DNA of 64,000 bases, from the NCBI GenBank assembly GCA_017305835.1, contig JAFKJY010000052.1:1-64000 (forward strand), read 5' to 3'. The stretch's first letter is position 1; each line of letters starts with the position of its first letter. Made by a program: the position numbers and the translations under genes. Positions 43,677-52,519 of this stretch are shown here, piece after piece. The notes below the pieces were generated by a model, which did not search any database, was not told the origin of the DNA, and saw only the letters and a list, made by a program, of their open reading frames with translations. The stretch comes from Hyphomicrobiales bacterium (lineage in GTDB: Bacteria > Pseudomonadota > Alphaproteobacteria > Rhizobiales > Rhizobiaceae).

Positions 43677-44588
43677 ATGGCAGCGGCAACGGACGCGGTC
43701 GTCCGGGCGATCGAGGCGCTGATGCGCGGCCACAGGCTGGCCGGCCAGCCGCGCCCCGACATCCGCGTCGGCCTGATCGGCCGCGGCATCCAGCTTTCGC
43801 GTTCGCCTGCCATGCACGAGCGCGAGGCGGCCCGGCTGGGCCTGTCCTGCGCCTATCTCTTGATCGATTTCGACCTGCTCGGCCTCGGCGACGACGACCT
43901 CGGCGCCGCGCTCGACGCCGCGGCGGCGCTGGGCTTCCATGGCGTCAACGTCACCCACCCGTTCAAGCAGCAGGTGCTGCCGCTGCTCGACGCGCTGGCG
44001 CCGGATGCGGCCGCACTCGGCGCCGTCAACACCGTCGTCTTCGGCGCGAGGCGCGTCGGCCACAACACCGACTGCTGGGGCTTCGCCGAGAGCTTTCGCG
44101 CCGCCATGCCCGGCGCCCCGCTCGGCCATGTGGCGTTGTTCGGCGCCGGCGGGGCGGGCTCGGCCGTGGCCTATGCGCTGGTCGGCCTGGGCGCCGGCCG
44201 CATCGACGTGGTCGACAGCGAAGCCGCACGTGCCGCGGCCCTCGTCGCGCGCCTGTCGGCTGCGACCGGCGCCACGCGGCTCGCCGTTGCCGACGCGGCG
44301 GCCGCCGTCCGCGACGCCGACGGCATCGTCAACACGACGCCCGTCGGCATGGCCAAATATCCCGGCATGCCGTTTCCAGCCGGGCTTCTGTCCGCCCGGC
44401 AATGGGTGGCCGACGTGATCTATTTTCCGGCCGAGACCGAGCTTCTGCGGCGCGCCGCAGCCCTCGGCTGCCCCACGCTGCCGGGCATCGGCATGGCGAT
44501 CGGCCAGGCGGCCCGCGCCTTCGAGCTGTTCACCGGCCGCGCCGCCGACATGGCGGCGATGGCGCACCATTTCGAGGCGGCGGCATGA
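43677..44588 (+). CDS. Shikimate (or quinate) dehydrogenase-like protein
   Basis: 303 residues of the AroE fold: substrate loop LSRSPAMHE (S41, S43), catalytic K97 in NVTHPFKQQV, D132 in GHNTDCWGF, nucleotide loop FGAGGAGSAVAYAL and GIGMAIGQAARAFELFTG. All substrate-binding residues are conserved. The ATG at 43677 follows GGGGAGGAG. Being in a transporter operon under a TetR regulator, it is more likely a catabolic shikimate/quinate dehydrogenase than the biosynthetic AroE. Confidence 0.87.
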   Translation: MAAATDAVVRAIEALMRGHRLAGQPRPDIRVGLIGRGIQLSRSPAMHEREAARLGLSCAYLLIDFDLLGLGDDDLGAALDAAAALGFHGVNVTHPFKQQVLPLLDALAPDAAALGAVNTVVFGARRVGHNTDCWGFAESFRAAMPGAPLGHVALFGAGGAGSAVAYALVGLGAGRIDVVDSEAARAAALVARLSAATGATRLAVADAAAAVRDADGIVNTTPVGMAKYPGMPFPAGLLSARQWVADVIYFPAETELLRRAAALGCPTLPGIGMAIGQAARAFELFTGRAADMAAMAHHFEAAA

Positions 44589-44697
44589 GTGCGTGCCCTT
44601 GCCTCACGAGCTTGCGGGCCGGCCGCCGGCCCGGACGAAGCCGCCGGGACGTCCGGCGGGAACCACAGGCCTTGACGTCACAACAGGGAGGAAGACC

Positions 44698-45690
44698 ATG
44701 ACCGTGCATGCCACTCGCCGCCGCTTCCTGGCGGGCACCGGACTTGCCATCGGCGCTGCCGCGCTGCCGTCGCTCGCCTTCGCGCAGGACAAGCCGAAGC
44801 TGCGCTTCTCGGCCGTCTTCTCGGACCAGGACATCCGCGCCGAGATGATGAAGATGTTCGCCGACGCCACCAAGGACGACTTCACCTTCGAGGGCTATTA
44901 CGGCGGCAACCTGTTCAAGCAGGGCACCGAGCTCGTCGCGCTCCAGCGCGGCAATCTGGAGATGGGCAACATCGCCCCGCAGGACATCTCCAACCAGATC
45001 CCCGCCTGGTCGATCCTGACCGCCGGCTACCTCTTCCGCGACGCCGCGCACGTGACCAAGTTCTTCGCCAGCGACGCCGGCGCCGAGATGAAGAAGATGA
45101 CCGAGGACCAGCTCGGCGTGAAGGTTCTCGGCCCCACCTATTTCGGCGTGCGCCAGGTCGGCCTCAAGGTCGACAAGGAGATCAGGACGCCGGCCGACAT
45201 GGCGGGCATCAAGCTGCGCATGCCCGGCGGCGAGGCGTGGCAGTTCCTCGGCCAGGCACTCGGCGCCAACCCGACCCCGATGGCCTATGCAGAGGTCTAT
45301 ACGGGCCTCCAGACCGGCGCCATCGACGGCCAGGACAACCCGCTGCCCAACGTCGAGAACATGAAGTTCTACGAGGTGATGAAGCAGATCGTGCTCACCT
45401 CGCACCTCGTCGGCTTCGACCTGCTGACGATCTCGAAGAAGGCATGGGACGCCGCCTCGCCGGAGCAGCAGGCCAAGCTCCAGGCGGAGGCCGACGCCGC
45501 GATCGCCTTCTCCACCGACAAGCACCTCGCCCGCGAGAAGGAGCTGGTCGAGAAGTTCAAGGGCGCCGGCCTCAAGATCTACGAGCCGGACCAGGCCGCC
45601 TTCCGCGACCACGTCCAGAAGCAGTACCTGGCCTCCGAGCTCGCCAAGAGCTGGCCGGCCGGCATGGTCGACAAGATCAACGCGCTCTGA
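44698..45690 (+). CDS. dctP: TRAP transporter solute-binding protein (DctP family)
   Basis: Periplasmic receptor of 330 residues. The N-terminus RRRFLAGTGLAIGAAALPSLAFAQ resembles a twin-arginine signal. The core shows DctP signatures (GGNLFKQGTELVALQRGNLEMG and the substrate-carboxylate Arg region GIKLRMPGGEAWQFLGQALGANPTPMAYAEVYTGLQTGAIDGQDNPL). Supplies an organic acid to DctQM. A stem-loop follows, likely raising its level above the membrane subunits. Confidence 0.92.
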   Translation: MTVHATRRRFLAGTGLAIGAAALPSLAFAQDKPKLRFSAVFSDQDIRAEMMKMFADATKDDFTFEGYYGGNLFKQGTELVALQRGNLEMGNIAPQDISNQIPAWSILTAGYLFRDAAHVTKFFASDAGAEMKKMTEDQLGVKVLGPTYFGVRQVGLKVDKEIRTPADMAGIKLRMPGGEAWQFLGQALGANPTPMAYAEVYTGLQTGAIDGQDNPLPNVENMKFYEVMKQIVLTSHLVGFDLLTISKKAWDAASPEQQAKLQAEADAAIAFSTDKHLAREKELVEKFKGAGLKIYEPDQAAFRDHVQKQYLASELAKSWPAGMVDKINAL

Positions 45691-45699
45691 GCGGGCGTC

Positions 45700-45722
45700 G
45701 CCGGCCGGGTCCTCCGGCCGGC
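45700..45722 (+). terminator. Intercistronic stem-loop between dctP and dctQ
   Basis: GCCGGCCGG at 45700-45708 pairs perfectly with CCGGCCGGC at 45714-45722, followed by the pyrimidine run CCTTCTTC. A weak terminator or 3' stabiliser after the binding-protein gene is common in importer operons. Confidence 0.5.
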
Positions 45723-45768
45723 CCTTCTTCGGGAACGGGCGATCCGCGGGTCGCCGGGAGAGGCACAC

Positions 45769-46287
45769 ATGAATCCCAAGCTCCGCGCCCTCGGCGCCTG
45801 GCTCTACAGGCGCGCCGAGAATGTGCTGGCGGCCATGCTGGCGGTGATGTTCTTCGCCTTCCTGCTGCAGGTCCTCTTCCGCTACGTGCTCAACTGGCCG
45901 ACCGGCTGGACCAACGAGCTGAGCGCGATCCTGTGGATCTGGATGGTGCTGTGGGGCGCCGCCTTCGTGCTGACCGAGCAGGAGGAGATGCGCTTCGACC
46001 TGCTCTACGCCTCGGCGCGGCCACGCGTCAGGTCGGCCATGTTCCTCGTCTTCGCCGCCGCTTTGGTCGTGCTGTACGCCGTCTCGCTGCCGGCCGTGGT
46101 CGACTACGTGACCTTCATGAAGGTGCAGAGGACCGCCTACATGCACATCCGCTTCGACTGGCTCTATTCCATCTACGTCGTCTTCGTCGTCGCCATCATC
46201 GTGCGCTACATCTGGCTGTCGTGGCGGGTGCTGCGCGGCTCCGCGCCGGACGAGTACGATCCGGCCAAGGCGGGGTCGGGCGTATGA
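45769..46287 (+). CDS. dctQ: TRAP transporter small permease (DctQ family)
   Basis: 172 residues with four membrane helices; the first follows RRAENVLAAMLAVMFFAFLLQVLFRYV and the second WTNELSAILWIWMVLWGAAFVLTEQEEMRFDLLY, a typical DctQ pattern. Overlaps dctM by 4 bp (ATGA). Confidence 0.9.
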   Translation: MNPKLRALGAWLYRRAENVLAAMLAVMFFAFLLQVLFRYVLNWPTGWTNELSAILWIWMVLWGAAFVLTEQEEMRFDLLYASARPRVRSAMFLVFAAALVVLYAVSLPAVVDYVTFMKVQRTAYMHIRFDWLYSIYVVFVVAIIVRYIWLSWRVLRGSAPDEYDPAKAGSGV

Positions 46288-47585
46288 ACCTCGCCAGCCC
46301 CTTCTCCATCTCGCTCGTCGTCATCACGGCGCTGGCGCTGCTCGGCCTGCCGGTCGGGCACGCGATGATCGCCGGCTCGATCCTCTACCTGCTGCTTGCC
46401 GGCCTTGACATGGGCACGGCGGCCGAGCAGTTCCTCAACGGGATGTATTCCAACTACATCATCCTGGCCGTGCCGCTGTTCATCCTGGCGGCGGAGCTGA
46501 TGAACATCGGCTCGATGACCGACCGCCTGCTGCACTTCTGCAACGCCTTCGTCGGCCGCTTCCGGGGCGGGCTGGCGCAGGTCAACGTGCTGCAGTCGAT
46601 CATCTTCGCCGGCATGTCGGGCTCGGCGATCGCCGACGCTGCCGGCTCCGGCAAGATGATGCAGAACATGATGACGGCCGACGACAAGTATCCGGCGAGC
46701 TATGCGGCGGCGCTGACCGCCGTCACCGCCGTCATCGGCCCGATCATCCCGCCGTCGATCCCGATGATCATCTACGCGCTCGTCTCCGACGCCTCGATCG
46801 GCTATTTGTTCCTCGGCGGCGTCGTGCCGGGCCTGCTGATGGCGGCGTTCCAGATGGTGCTCGTCGCCTACGACGCGCGCCGCAGGAATTTTCCGGTCGA
46901 GGCGCCGACGCCGCTGCGCGATATCCCGCTGATCACCTGGCGGGCGCTGCCGGCTCTGCTGATGCCGGTCGTGCTGCTCGGCGGCATCTATTCCGGCATC
47001 ACCACGCCGACGGAAGCCGCCGCCGTCGCCGCGGCCTACGCGCTGCTCGTCTCGGTGGTGCTCTACCGCAGCGTGAGCTGGAACGACTTCTATACGTCGG
47101 TGCTGGCCAGCGCCCGCACGACGGCCTCGATCGGCATGCTGATCGCCGGCGCGCTGGTCTTCAACTACGTCGTCACCGTCGAGAACATCCCGCAGTCGCT
47201 GAGCGTGCTCCTGACCTACTGGAACCTGTCGCCGACGGCGTTCCTGATCATGGTCAACGTCATCCTGCTGCTGCTCGGCTGCGTGCTGGAAGGCACCACG
47301 ATCATCCTCGTGATCCTGCCGGTCTTCATCCCGACTGCGCGGGCACTGGGCATCGACCTCGTGCATTTCGGCGTGATGTGCGTGGTCAACATCATGCTCG
47401 GCCTGGTGACGCCGCCCTACGGGCTGCTGCTGTTCATCATGACGCGCATCGCCCAGGTGCCGCTGTGGGACATCGTCCGCGACGTGCTGCCCTTCCTCTA
47501 CACGATGATCCTCTCGCTGGTGATCATCACCTTCTTCCCCGACGTCGTGCTGTGGCTGCCGCGCCTGTTCGGCTACCAGGGCTGA
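46284..47585 (+). CDS. dctM: TRAP transporter large permease (DctM family)
   Basis: 433 residues, about twelve membrane helices, with DctM signatures (VPLFILAAELMNIGSMTDRL, FAGMSGSAIADAAGSGKMM, IGPIIPPSIPMIIYA, GLVTPPYGLLLF). Ion-driven uptake channel working with DctP and DctQ. Start ATG overlaps the dctQ stop. Confidence 0.93.
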   Translation: MNLASPFSISLVVITALALLGLPVGHAMIAGSILYLLLAGLDMGTAAEQFLNGMYSNYIILAVPLFILAAELMNIGSMTDRLLHFCNAFVGRFRGGLAQVNVLQSIIFAGMSGSAIADAAGSGKMMQNMMTADDKYPASYAAALTAVTAVIGPIIPPSIPMIIYALVSDASIGYLFLGGVVPGLLMAAFQMVLVAYDARRRNFPVEAPTPLRDIPLITWRALPALLMPVVLLGGIYSGITTPTEAAAVAAAYALLVSVVLYRSVSWNDFYTSVLASARTTASIGMLIAGALVFNYVVTVENIPQSLSVLLTYWNLSPTAFLIMVNVILLLLGCVLEGTTIILVILPVFIPTARALGIDLVHFGVMCVVNIMLGLVTPPYGLLLFIMTRIAQVPLWDIVRDVLPFLYTMILSLVIITFFPDVVLWLPRLFGYQG

Positions 47586-47595
47586 GGAGAAACCG

Positions 47596-48024
47596 ATGAA
47601 GCCGATCCATGTCCTGAACGGGCCGAACCTCAACCGTCTCGGCATGCGCGAGCCGGAGATCTACGGCCGCACGACGCTCGCCGAGATCGAGGCGATGTGC
47701 CGGGAGGCGGCCGGCGACAGCCCGCTGCGCTTCATGCAGACCCATGCCGAGCACCAGCTCGTCGACTGGGTGCACGAGGCGATCGACGCGGGCGCCGGTA
47801 TCGTCATCAACCCGGCCGGGCTGTCCTTCCGCTCGATCCCGCTGCTCGATGCTCTGAAGATGTGCTCCCTGCCGATCATGGAGGTGCACATCTCCAACAT
47901 CCACCGGCGCGAGGAGATCTACCAGCACTCGCTGGTGTCGCGGGTGGCGACGGCGGTGATCGCCGGGCTCGGCGCGCGCGGCTACGTGGTCGCGGTGTCC
48001 GAGCTGAAGCGGCTGCTCGCCTAG
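47596..48024 (+). CDS. Type II 3-dehydroquinate dehydratase-like protein with altered active site
   Basis: 142 residues of the flavodoxin-like AroQ fold. Conserved features are NGPNLNRLGMREPEIYG (Tyr23, the catalytic-type Tyr), EVHISN (E96, H98) and R105. The usual YTHTS loop is L76-S-F78-R-S, so the conserved His is Phe, the second Arg of the AREEFR motif is Tyr109, and the QSNHEG segment reads QTHAEH. It therefore may act on a related substrate rather than 3-dehydroquinate. Last gene of the TetR-controlled operon, 10 bp after dctM. Confidence 0.8.
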   Translation: MKPIHVLNGPNLNRLGMREPEIYGRTTLAEIEAMCREAAGDSPLRFMQTHAEHQLVDWVHEAIDAGAGIVINPAGLSFRSIPLLDALKMCSLPIMEVHISNIHRREEIYQHSLVSRVATAVIAGLGARGYVVAVSELKRLLA

Positions 48025-48030
48025 GAGAGT

Positions 48031-49026
48031 TCAGGGCTTCGCGACTTGGCTCGGCAGCTCGCGAAAATGGCGCTTGAAGGCGGTGGCGAAGTTCGCGCTG
48101 CCGGAATAGCCGGCCATGAAGGCCGCTTCCTGGATCGTGCATTCGCCGGCAGCGAGCGCGTCGCGGGCGCGTTCCAGCCGGACGCGGCGGATCAGCTCCA
48201 GCACGCTCACGCCGTAGGCGGCCCTGAACAGCCGCTGCAGGCTGCTCGGGCTCATCCCCGCCTCGCGGGCGATCGCCTCGACGCTCGGCCGCGCGCTCGC
48301 GTCGGCGCGGATGAAGTCGGCCGCCCGCCGCAGCCGCGCGCGGTCGCGCGGAGAGAGGTCGCGGCGCGCCTCGGGGGCAGGGGCGTCCTGCCCGGTCGCC
48401 GAGGCGAGCGCCTCCGCGACGATCTCCACCGCCGCGCTCTCGACCAGCAACTGGTCCAGCCCGCCGGGCGAGCCGCCGAGCCGCATCATGCGGTCGACCA
48501 GGTCGGTCAGCCGCCGGCCGGCGCGCCAGCGCCGTCCCTCCAGATGCGCGCCCAGCGCGGCGTTGACGACGCTGCGGTCGTCGACCGACGCCAGCCCGTC
48601 GCGGTCCAGCCATTCGGGCGTGGCCGAGACGACGAGGTGCCTTATCCGCTGCCGGCCCGGAGAGTGGCGCCGGAAGCTCTCGGCGCGCACGGACGGCAGC
48701 AGCAGCCCCTCGCGCAGGCGGCCCTCACCGGTGAAGTGAAAGCCGCGCCCGCCGATCTCCACGTCGACGTCGCCGTCGAGGAAGAAGATGCAGGACAGGC
48801 CCTCGTGCTGCGACGACAGCGCGGTGAAGCCGGCGTCCTCGAACACGTCGCTAGCATGCACAACCAGCCCGCGCCGCAGCTCGCGGTGCCAGAACCGGCC
48901 GCGGAACAGAGGCGCGTCGAGCGAGGCGAAGTCCTCCGGGCTCTCGAAGGTCAGGCCGGGCCGGCGGACCATGTCCCCGACCCGCACGACCGCGTTTTCC
49001 TGCGCAACTGTGACCACGCTGCCCAT
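48031..49026 (-). CDS. AraC-family transcriptional regulator
   Basis: 331 residues; the C-terminal ~100 hold the two helix-turn-helix motifs of AraC proteins (AIAREAGMSPSSLQRLFRAAYGVSVLELIRRVRLERARDAL and TIQEAAFMAGYSGSANFATAFKRHF). I chose ATG 49026 with AGGGA before it; a GTG at 49113 is possible. It is divergent from the siderophore receptor operon and resembles PchR-type regulators that respond to ferric siderophores. The stop lies 6 bp from aroQ-like stop, convergent. Confidence 0.87.
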   Translation of the reverse strand: MGSVVTVAQENAVVRVGDMVRRPGLTFESPEDFASLDAPLFRGRFWHRELRRGLVVHASDVFEDAGFTALSSQHEGLSCIFFLDGDVDVEIGGRGFHFTGEGRLREGLLLPSVRAESFRRHSPGRQRIRHLVVSATPEWLDRDGLASVDDRSVVNAALGAHLEGRRWRAGRRLTDLVDRMMRLGGSPGGLDQLLVESAAVEIVAEALASATGQDAPAPEARRDLSPRDRARLRRAADFIRADASARPSVEAIAREAGMSPSSLQRLFRAAYGVSVLELIRRVRLERARDALAAGECTIQEAAFMAGYSGSANFATAFKRHFRELPSQVAKP

Positions 49027-49053
49027 CAATCCCTGAATCGAACCGGCCTGCCT

Positions 49054-49084
49054 CTCGCGCAAACGACTTTGACGCTCGCGCAAA
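49054..49084. promoter_or_regulatory. Two direct repeats 21 bp apart (AraC operator candidate)
   Basis: CTCGCGCAAA occurs at 49054-49063 and again at 49075-49084. A spacing of 21 bp puts both on one face of the helix, as bound by AraC-type regulators. They lie between the AraC gene and the receptor gene. Confidence 0.6.
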
Positions 49085-49172
49085 GGTCCCGGCGTTGCGT
49101 TGGCCCCCGCCACTGGTTACGACGCCATTAATATGACTTCTTTTATCAGGTTTATGTCGGGGGTCTACGGTC

Positions 49173-51365
49173 TTGCGTGCAGGGAATGCGTTCTTGGGGG
49201 TCTCGGTCGGTCTTGCGGCGCTGTCGGTGAGCTCGGTCCTCACGCCCGTTCATGCGCAACAGTCGTCGACGCGGCTTGAGCGGCTGGTCGTCGAGGGCGG
49301 CGCCGACGAGCCGGCCAAGGGGCCGGACGCCGGCATCGTCGCCAAGCGCAGCGCCACGACGTTGAAGACGGCGGCGCCGCTGGTCGAGACGCCGCAGGCG
49401 GTCAACGTCGTCACCCGCGACGAGATGGAGGCGCAGGGCGCGAAGTCCGTCTCAGATTCGCTGCGCTACACGCCGGGCGCGCTCTACGAGCCGAACGGCC
49501 ATGACGTGCGCTACGACTGGCTCTACATCCGCGGCTTCAACCAGCTCGGCAACATGTGGCTGGACGGCCTGATGCTGCCCGGCGACCCGTCGAGCTATGC
49601 CAACCCGTCGATCAACCCCTACGCGCTGGAGCGCGTCGAGGTGATCAAGGGCCCGGCCTCGGTGCTCTACGGCCGCGCCATGCCGGGCGGGCTGGTCAAC
49701 ATGGTGAGCAAGCGCCCGCAGGCCGAGACGCGCCGCGAGATCTCGCTGCAAACGACGAATTTCGGCGGCGTCCAGGGCTCGATCGACGTCACCGGCAAGC
49801 TCAGCGAGGACGGCCAGTTCGTCGCCCGCTTCGTCGGCCTCGCCAAGAACCTCGGCACCCAGATCGACAACGAGCGCGACCGCCAGATCCTGCTCGCGCC
49901 GAGCATCACCTGGGCGCCGAGCGACGACACCTCGCTCACCGTCTACGGCTACTACCAGAAGGACGATCCGGTCTTCAGCCCGCGCTTCTATCCGGCGCGC
50001 GGCACGCTGCTGCCCAACCCGTTCGGGCAGATCCCGCGCAACGTCTTCCTCGGCGACCCGAGCTGGGGCTCGTTCACGCGCGACTTCTACGCTGCCGGCT
50101 ACGAGTTCGAGCACCGTTTCGACGAGACGTGGACGGTGCGGCAGAACCTGCGCTACGCGGCCGCCAACCAGCACATGGACCTCGTGCTGGTGAACCCCGC
50201 CTTCGCCTATCCGTTCCCGGGCACGCCGAACGGCTCCTCGCTCAGCCGCGCCACCGCGATCTCCGACGACCAGCTCGGCACCTTCGCCGTCGACACGCAG
50301 GTCGAGGCGAATTTCGACACGGGCGGCGCCCAGCATACGGCGCTGCTCGGGGTCGACTACAACTCAGCCACCTCCGGCCGGCAGTTCGGCAACCTCGCCG
50401 TCGGCGTCGCGTCGATCGACTACCTCAACCCGGTCTACGGCCTCGCCTTCCCGACCTCGCCGGTCACCACCTCGGTGCTGCAGACCTCGCGGCAGCTCGG
50501 CTTCTACGCGCAGGACCAGATCCGCTACGGCGGCTGGATCGGCACGTTCGGGCTGCGCTACGACATCTCCCAGATCGATACGCTGAACCGCCTCACCGGC
50601 GCGACTGCGACGACCAGCGACAACGCGCTCACCGGCCGGGCCGGCCTCTCCTACCTCTTCGACAACGGCATCGCGCCCTATGTCAGCTACTCGACCTCGT
50701 TCCAGCCGACGCTCGGCGCCGACAGGCTCGGCCAGCCCTTCCAGGCGCAGCGGGCGCGCCAGTTCGAGGCGGGCGTGAAATACGAGCCGGCGGGCTCCCG
50801 CGGCTTGATCAGCCTGTCCTATTTCGACCTGCTGGTCGGCAATGCGCTGACGCCGGACCCGGTCAACACCGCCTTCTCGGTGCAGACGGGCGAGCAGAGC
50901 GTGCGCGGCATCGAGCTCGAGGGCAAGTACGAGGTGACGCCGTCGCTGGACGTGATCGCCTCCTACGCCTACTCGTTCTCGCAGGTGACGAAGTCGAACA
51001 ACCCGGTCGAGCTCGGCCGCGAGATGCTGCGCCTGCCGGAGCACCAGGCGGCGCTGTGGCTCAACTACCGGCCGCACTTCGTGCCGGGCCTGTCGCTCAG
51101 CGCCGGCGTGCGGGCGACCTCGTCCTACCAGTCGGACCCGACCTACAACGCGCTGCTGCGCATCCCCGCCCGCACCCTCGTCGACATCGGCGCGGAGTTC
51201 GACTTCGGGGCGCTGAAGAAGGAGCTCGCGGGCTCCACGCTGCGCGTGAACGTGACCAACCTGTTCGACGAGGTCTACGTCACGCACTGTCTCAACCTCA
51301 CCGGCGGAAGCTGCAACTACGGCGCCGGCAGAACGATCACGGCGAACCTGACATACAGATGGTAG
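49173..51365 (+). CDS. TonB-dependent siderophore receptor
   Basis: 730-residue outer-membrane receptor. Signal peptide to about residue 28 (LTPVHAQ), a TonB-box-like region (RLERLVVEGG), the plug domain with ETPQAVNVVTRDEMEAQGAKSVSDSLRYTPG and LYGRAMPGGLVNMVSKRP (hydroxamate receptor-like), then the barrel ending in ...TANLTYRW, with the terminal aromatic expected of beta-barrels. Starts at TTG after GGGGG. Opens the iron-siderophore uptake operon. Confidence 0.93.
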   Translation: MRAGNAFLGVSVGLAALSVSSVLTPVHAQQSSTRLERLVVEGGADEPAKGPDAGIVAKRSATTLKTAAPLVETPQAVNVVTRDEMEAQGAKSVSDSLRYTPGALYEPNGHDVRYDWLYIRGFNQLGNMWLDGLMLPGDPSSYANPSINPYALERVEVIKGPASVLYGRAMPGGLVNMVSKRPQAETRREISLQTTNFGGVQGSIDVTGKLSEDGQFVARFVGLAKNLGTQIDNERDRQILLAPSITWAPSDDTSLTVYGYYQKDDPVFSPRFYPARGTLLPNPFGQIPRNVFLGDPSWGSFTRDFYAAGYEFEHRFDETWTVRQNLRYAAANQHMDLVLVNPAFAYPFPGTPNGSSLSRATAISDDQLGTFAVDTQVEANFDTGGAQHTALLGVDYNSATSGRQFGNLAVGVASIDYLNPVYGLAFPTSPVTTSVLQTSRQLGFYAQDQIRYGGWIGTFGLRYDISQIDTLNRLTGATATTSDNALTGRAGLSYLFDNGIAPYVSYSTSFQPTLGADRLGQPFQAQRARQFEAGVKYEPAGSRGLISLSYFDLLVGNALTPDPVNTAFSVQTGEQSVRGIELEGKYEVTPSLDVIASYAYSFSQVTKSNNPVELGREMLRLPEHQAALWLNYRPHFVPGLSLSAGVRATSSYQSDPTYNALLRIPARTLVDIGAEFDFGALKKELAGSTLRVNVTNLFDEVYVTHCLNLTGGSCNYGAGRTITANLTYRW

Positions 51366-52519
51366 GTACTTTCAAAGTCGATTTGCGAGCCGCCGGCGGT
51401 CCGGCGGCTCGCCTGCGTTTCGGGTGGGCCGCGCTGCTGTGGCTCGCCGCGCTGCTCGTCGCGCTCGCCGCGACGGCGGCTCCGGCCGCGCCGGTCGAGA
51501 TCACCGACATCATCGGCCGGAAGGTGACGCTGGAGGCCCCCGCCCGCCGTATCGTCATGGGTGCCGGGCGCCAGCTTCCAGTGCTCGGCCTGCTGCATCC
51601 CGATCCCGCCTCGCTGCTCGTCGGCTGGCGCGGCGACTTCAAGCTCGACGGCGCGCAGTACGGCGCCTGGGCGGCGAAGTTCCCGGCGATCGACGCCATC
51701 CCGGTGCTGGGCGGCAACGCCGCCAACGGCCTGCCGGTGGAGACGATCCTGACGCTCGAGCCGGACCTCGTGGTGATCGACCTCTACGACGCGGAGGCCG
51801 CCGCGACGCAGCGCTCGATGGAGCTGCTGGACCAGCTTTCCATCCCTTTCGTCGTCGTCGACTTCTTCTCCCATCCGCTGGAGAACGCGCTGCCCAGCCT
51901 GCGCATCCTCGGCAAGGCGATCGGCGCGGAGGGGAGGGCCGAGGCGTTCGCCGCCTTCTACGAAACGCATCTCCGGCGCATCACCTCACGGCTCGTCTCC
52001 GGTGACCTGCGCCGGCCGGGCGTGTTCATGCACGTGCATGCCGGCGGCATGCCCTGCTGCCCGACGCCGGGCCACGGCGTCTTCAACGAGATGATCGAGC
52101 TGACGAAGGGCCGCAACGTCGCCCTCGATCAGGTCGCCGGCCTGTTCGGCAATGTCAGCCTGGAACAGCTCATCGCCGACGACCCGGAAATCTACATCGC
52201 CACCGGCGGCGCGCATCTGGCGGCACGCGGCGGCCTCGTGCTCGGCCCCGGCGTGACGAAGCAGCAGGCCGACGCCTCCTTCGCGAAGCTGCTCGCCACG
52301 CCGGGGATCGCGGAGCTGACCGCGGTGAGGACCGGCAACGCCTTCGCGCTGTGGCACATGTTCAACGACACGCCGGCCCACATCGCCATGATCGAGTTCC
52401 TGGCGAAGGTGTTCCACCCGGACCTGTTCGCCGACGTAGACCCGCAGGAGACGATCGACGCCATCAACCGCGACTTCCTGCCGGTGCCGATGTCCGGCAC
52501 CTACTGGATCGGCAAATGA
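51359..52519 (+). CDS. Siderophore ABC transporter periplasmic binding protein (FecB/BtuF-like)
   Basis: 386 residues with an N-terminal membrane-type signal (LLWLAALLVALAATAAPAAP) and class III binding-protein pattern (VEITDIIGRKVTLEAPARRIVMG, LTLEPDLVVIDLYDAEA, MHVHAGGMPCCPTPGHGVFNEM). Overlaps the receptor stop by 7 bp and the permease start by 4 bp. The substrate is a ferric siderophore, identity unknown. Confidence 0.88.
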   Translation: MVGTFKVDLRAAGGPAARLRFGWAALLWLAALLVALAATAAPAAPVEITDIIGRKVTLEAPARRIVMGAGRQLPVLGLLHPDPASLLVGWRGDFKLDGAQYGAWAAKFPAIDAIPVLGGNAANGLPVETILTLEPDLVVIDLYDAEAAATQRSMELLDQLSIPFVVVDFFSHPLENALPSLRILGKAIGAEGRAEAFAAFYETHLRRITSRLVSGDLRRPGVFMHVHAGGMPCCPTPGHGVFNEMIELTKGRNVALDQVAGLFGNVSLEQLIADDPEIYIATGGAHLAARGGLVLGPGVTKQQADASFAKLLATPGIAELTAVRTGNAFALWHMFNDTPAHIAMIEFLAKVFHPDLFADVDPQETIDAINRDFLPVPMSGTYWIGK

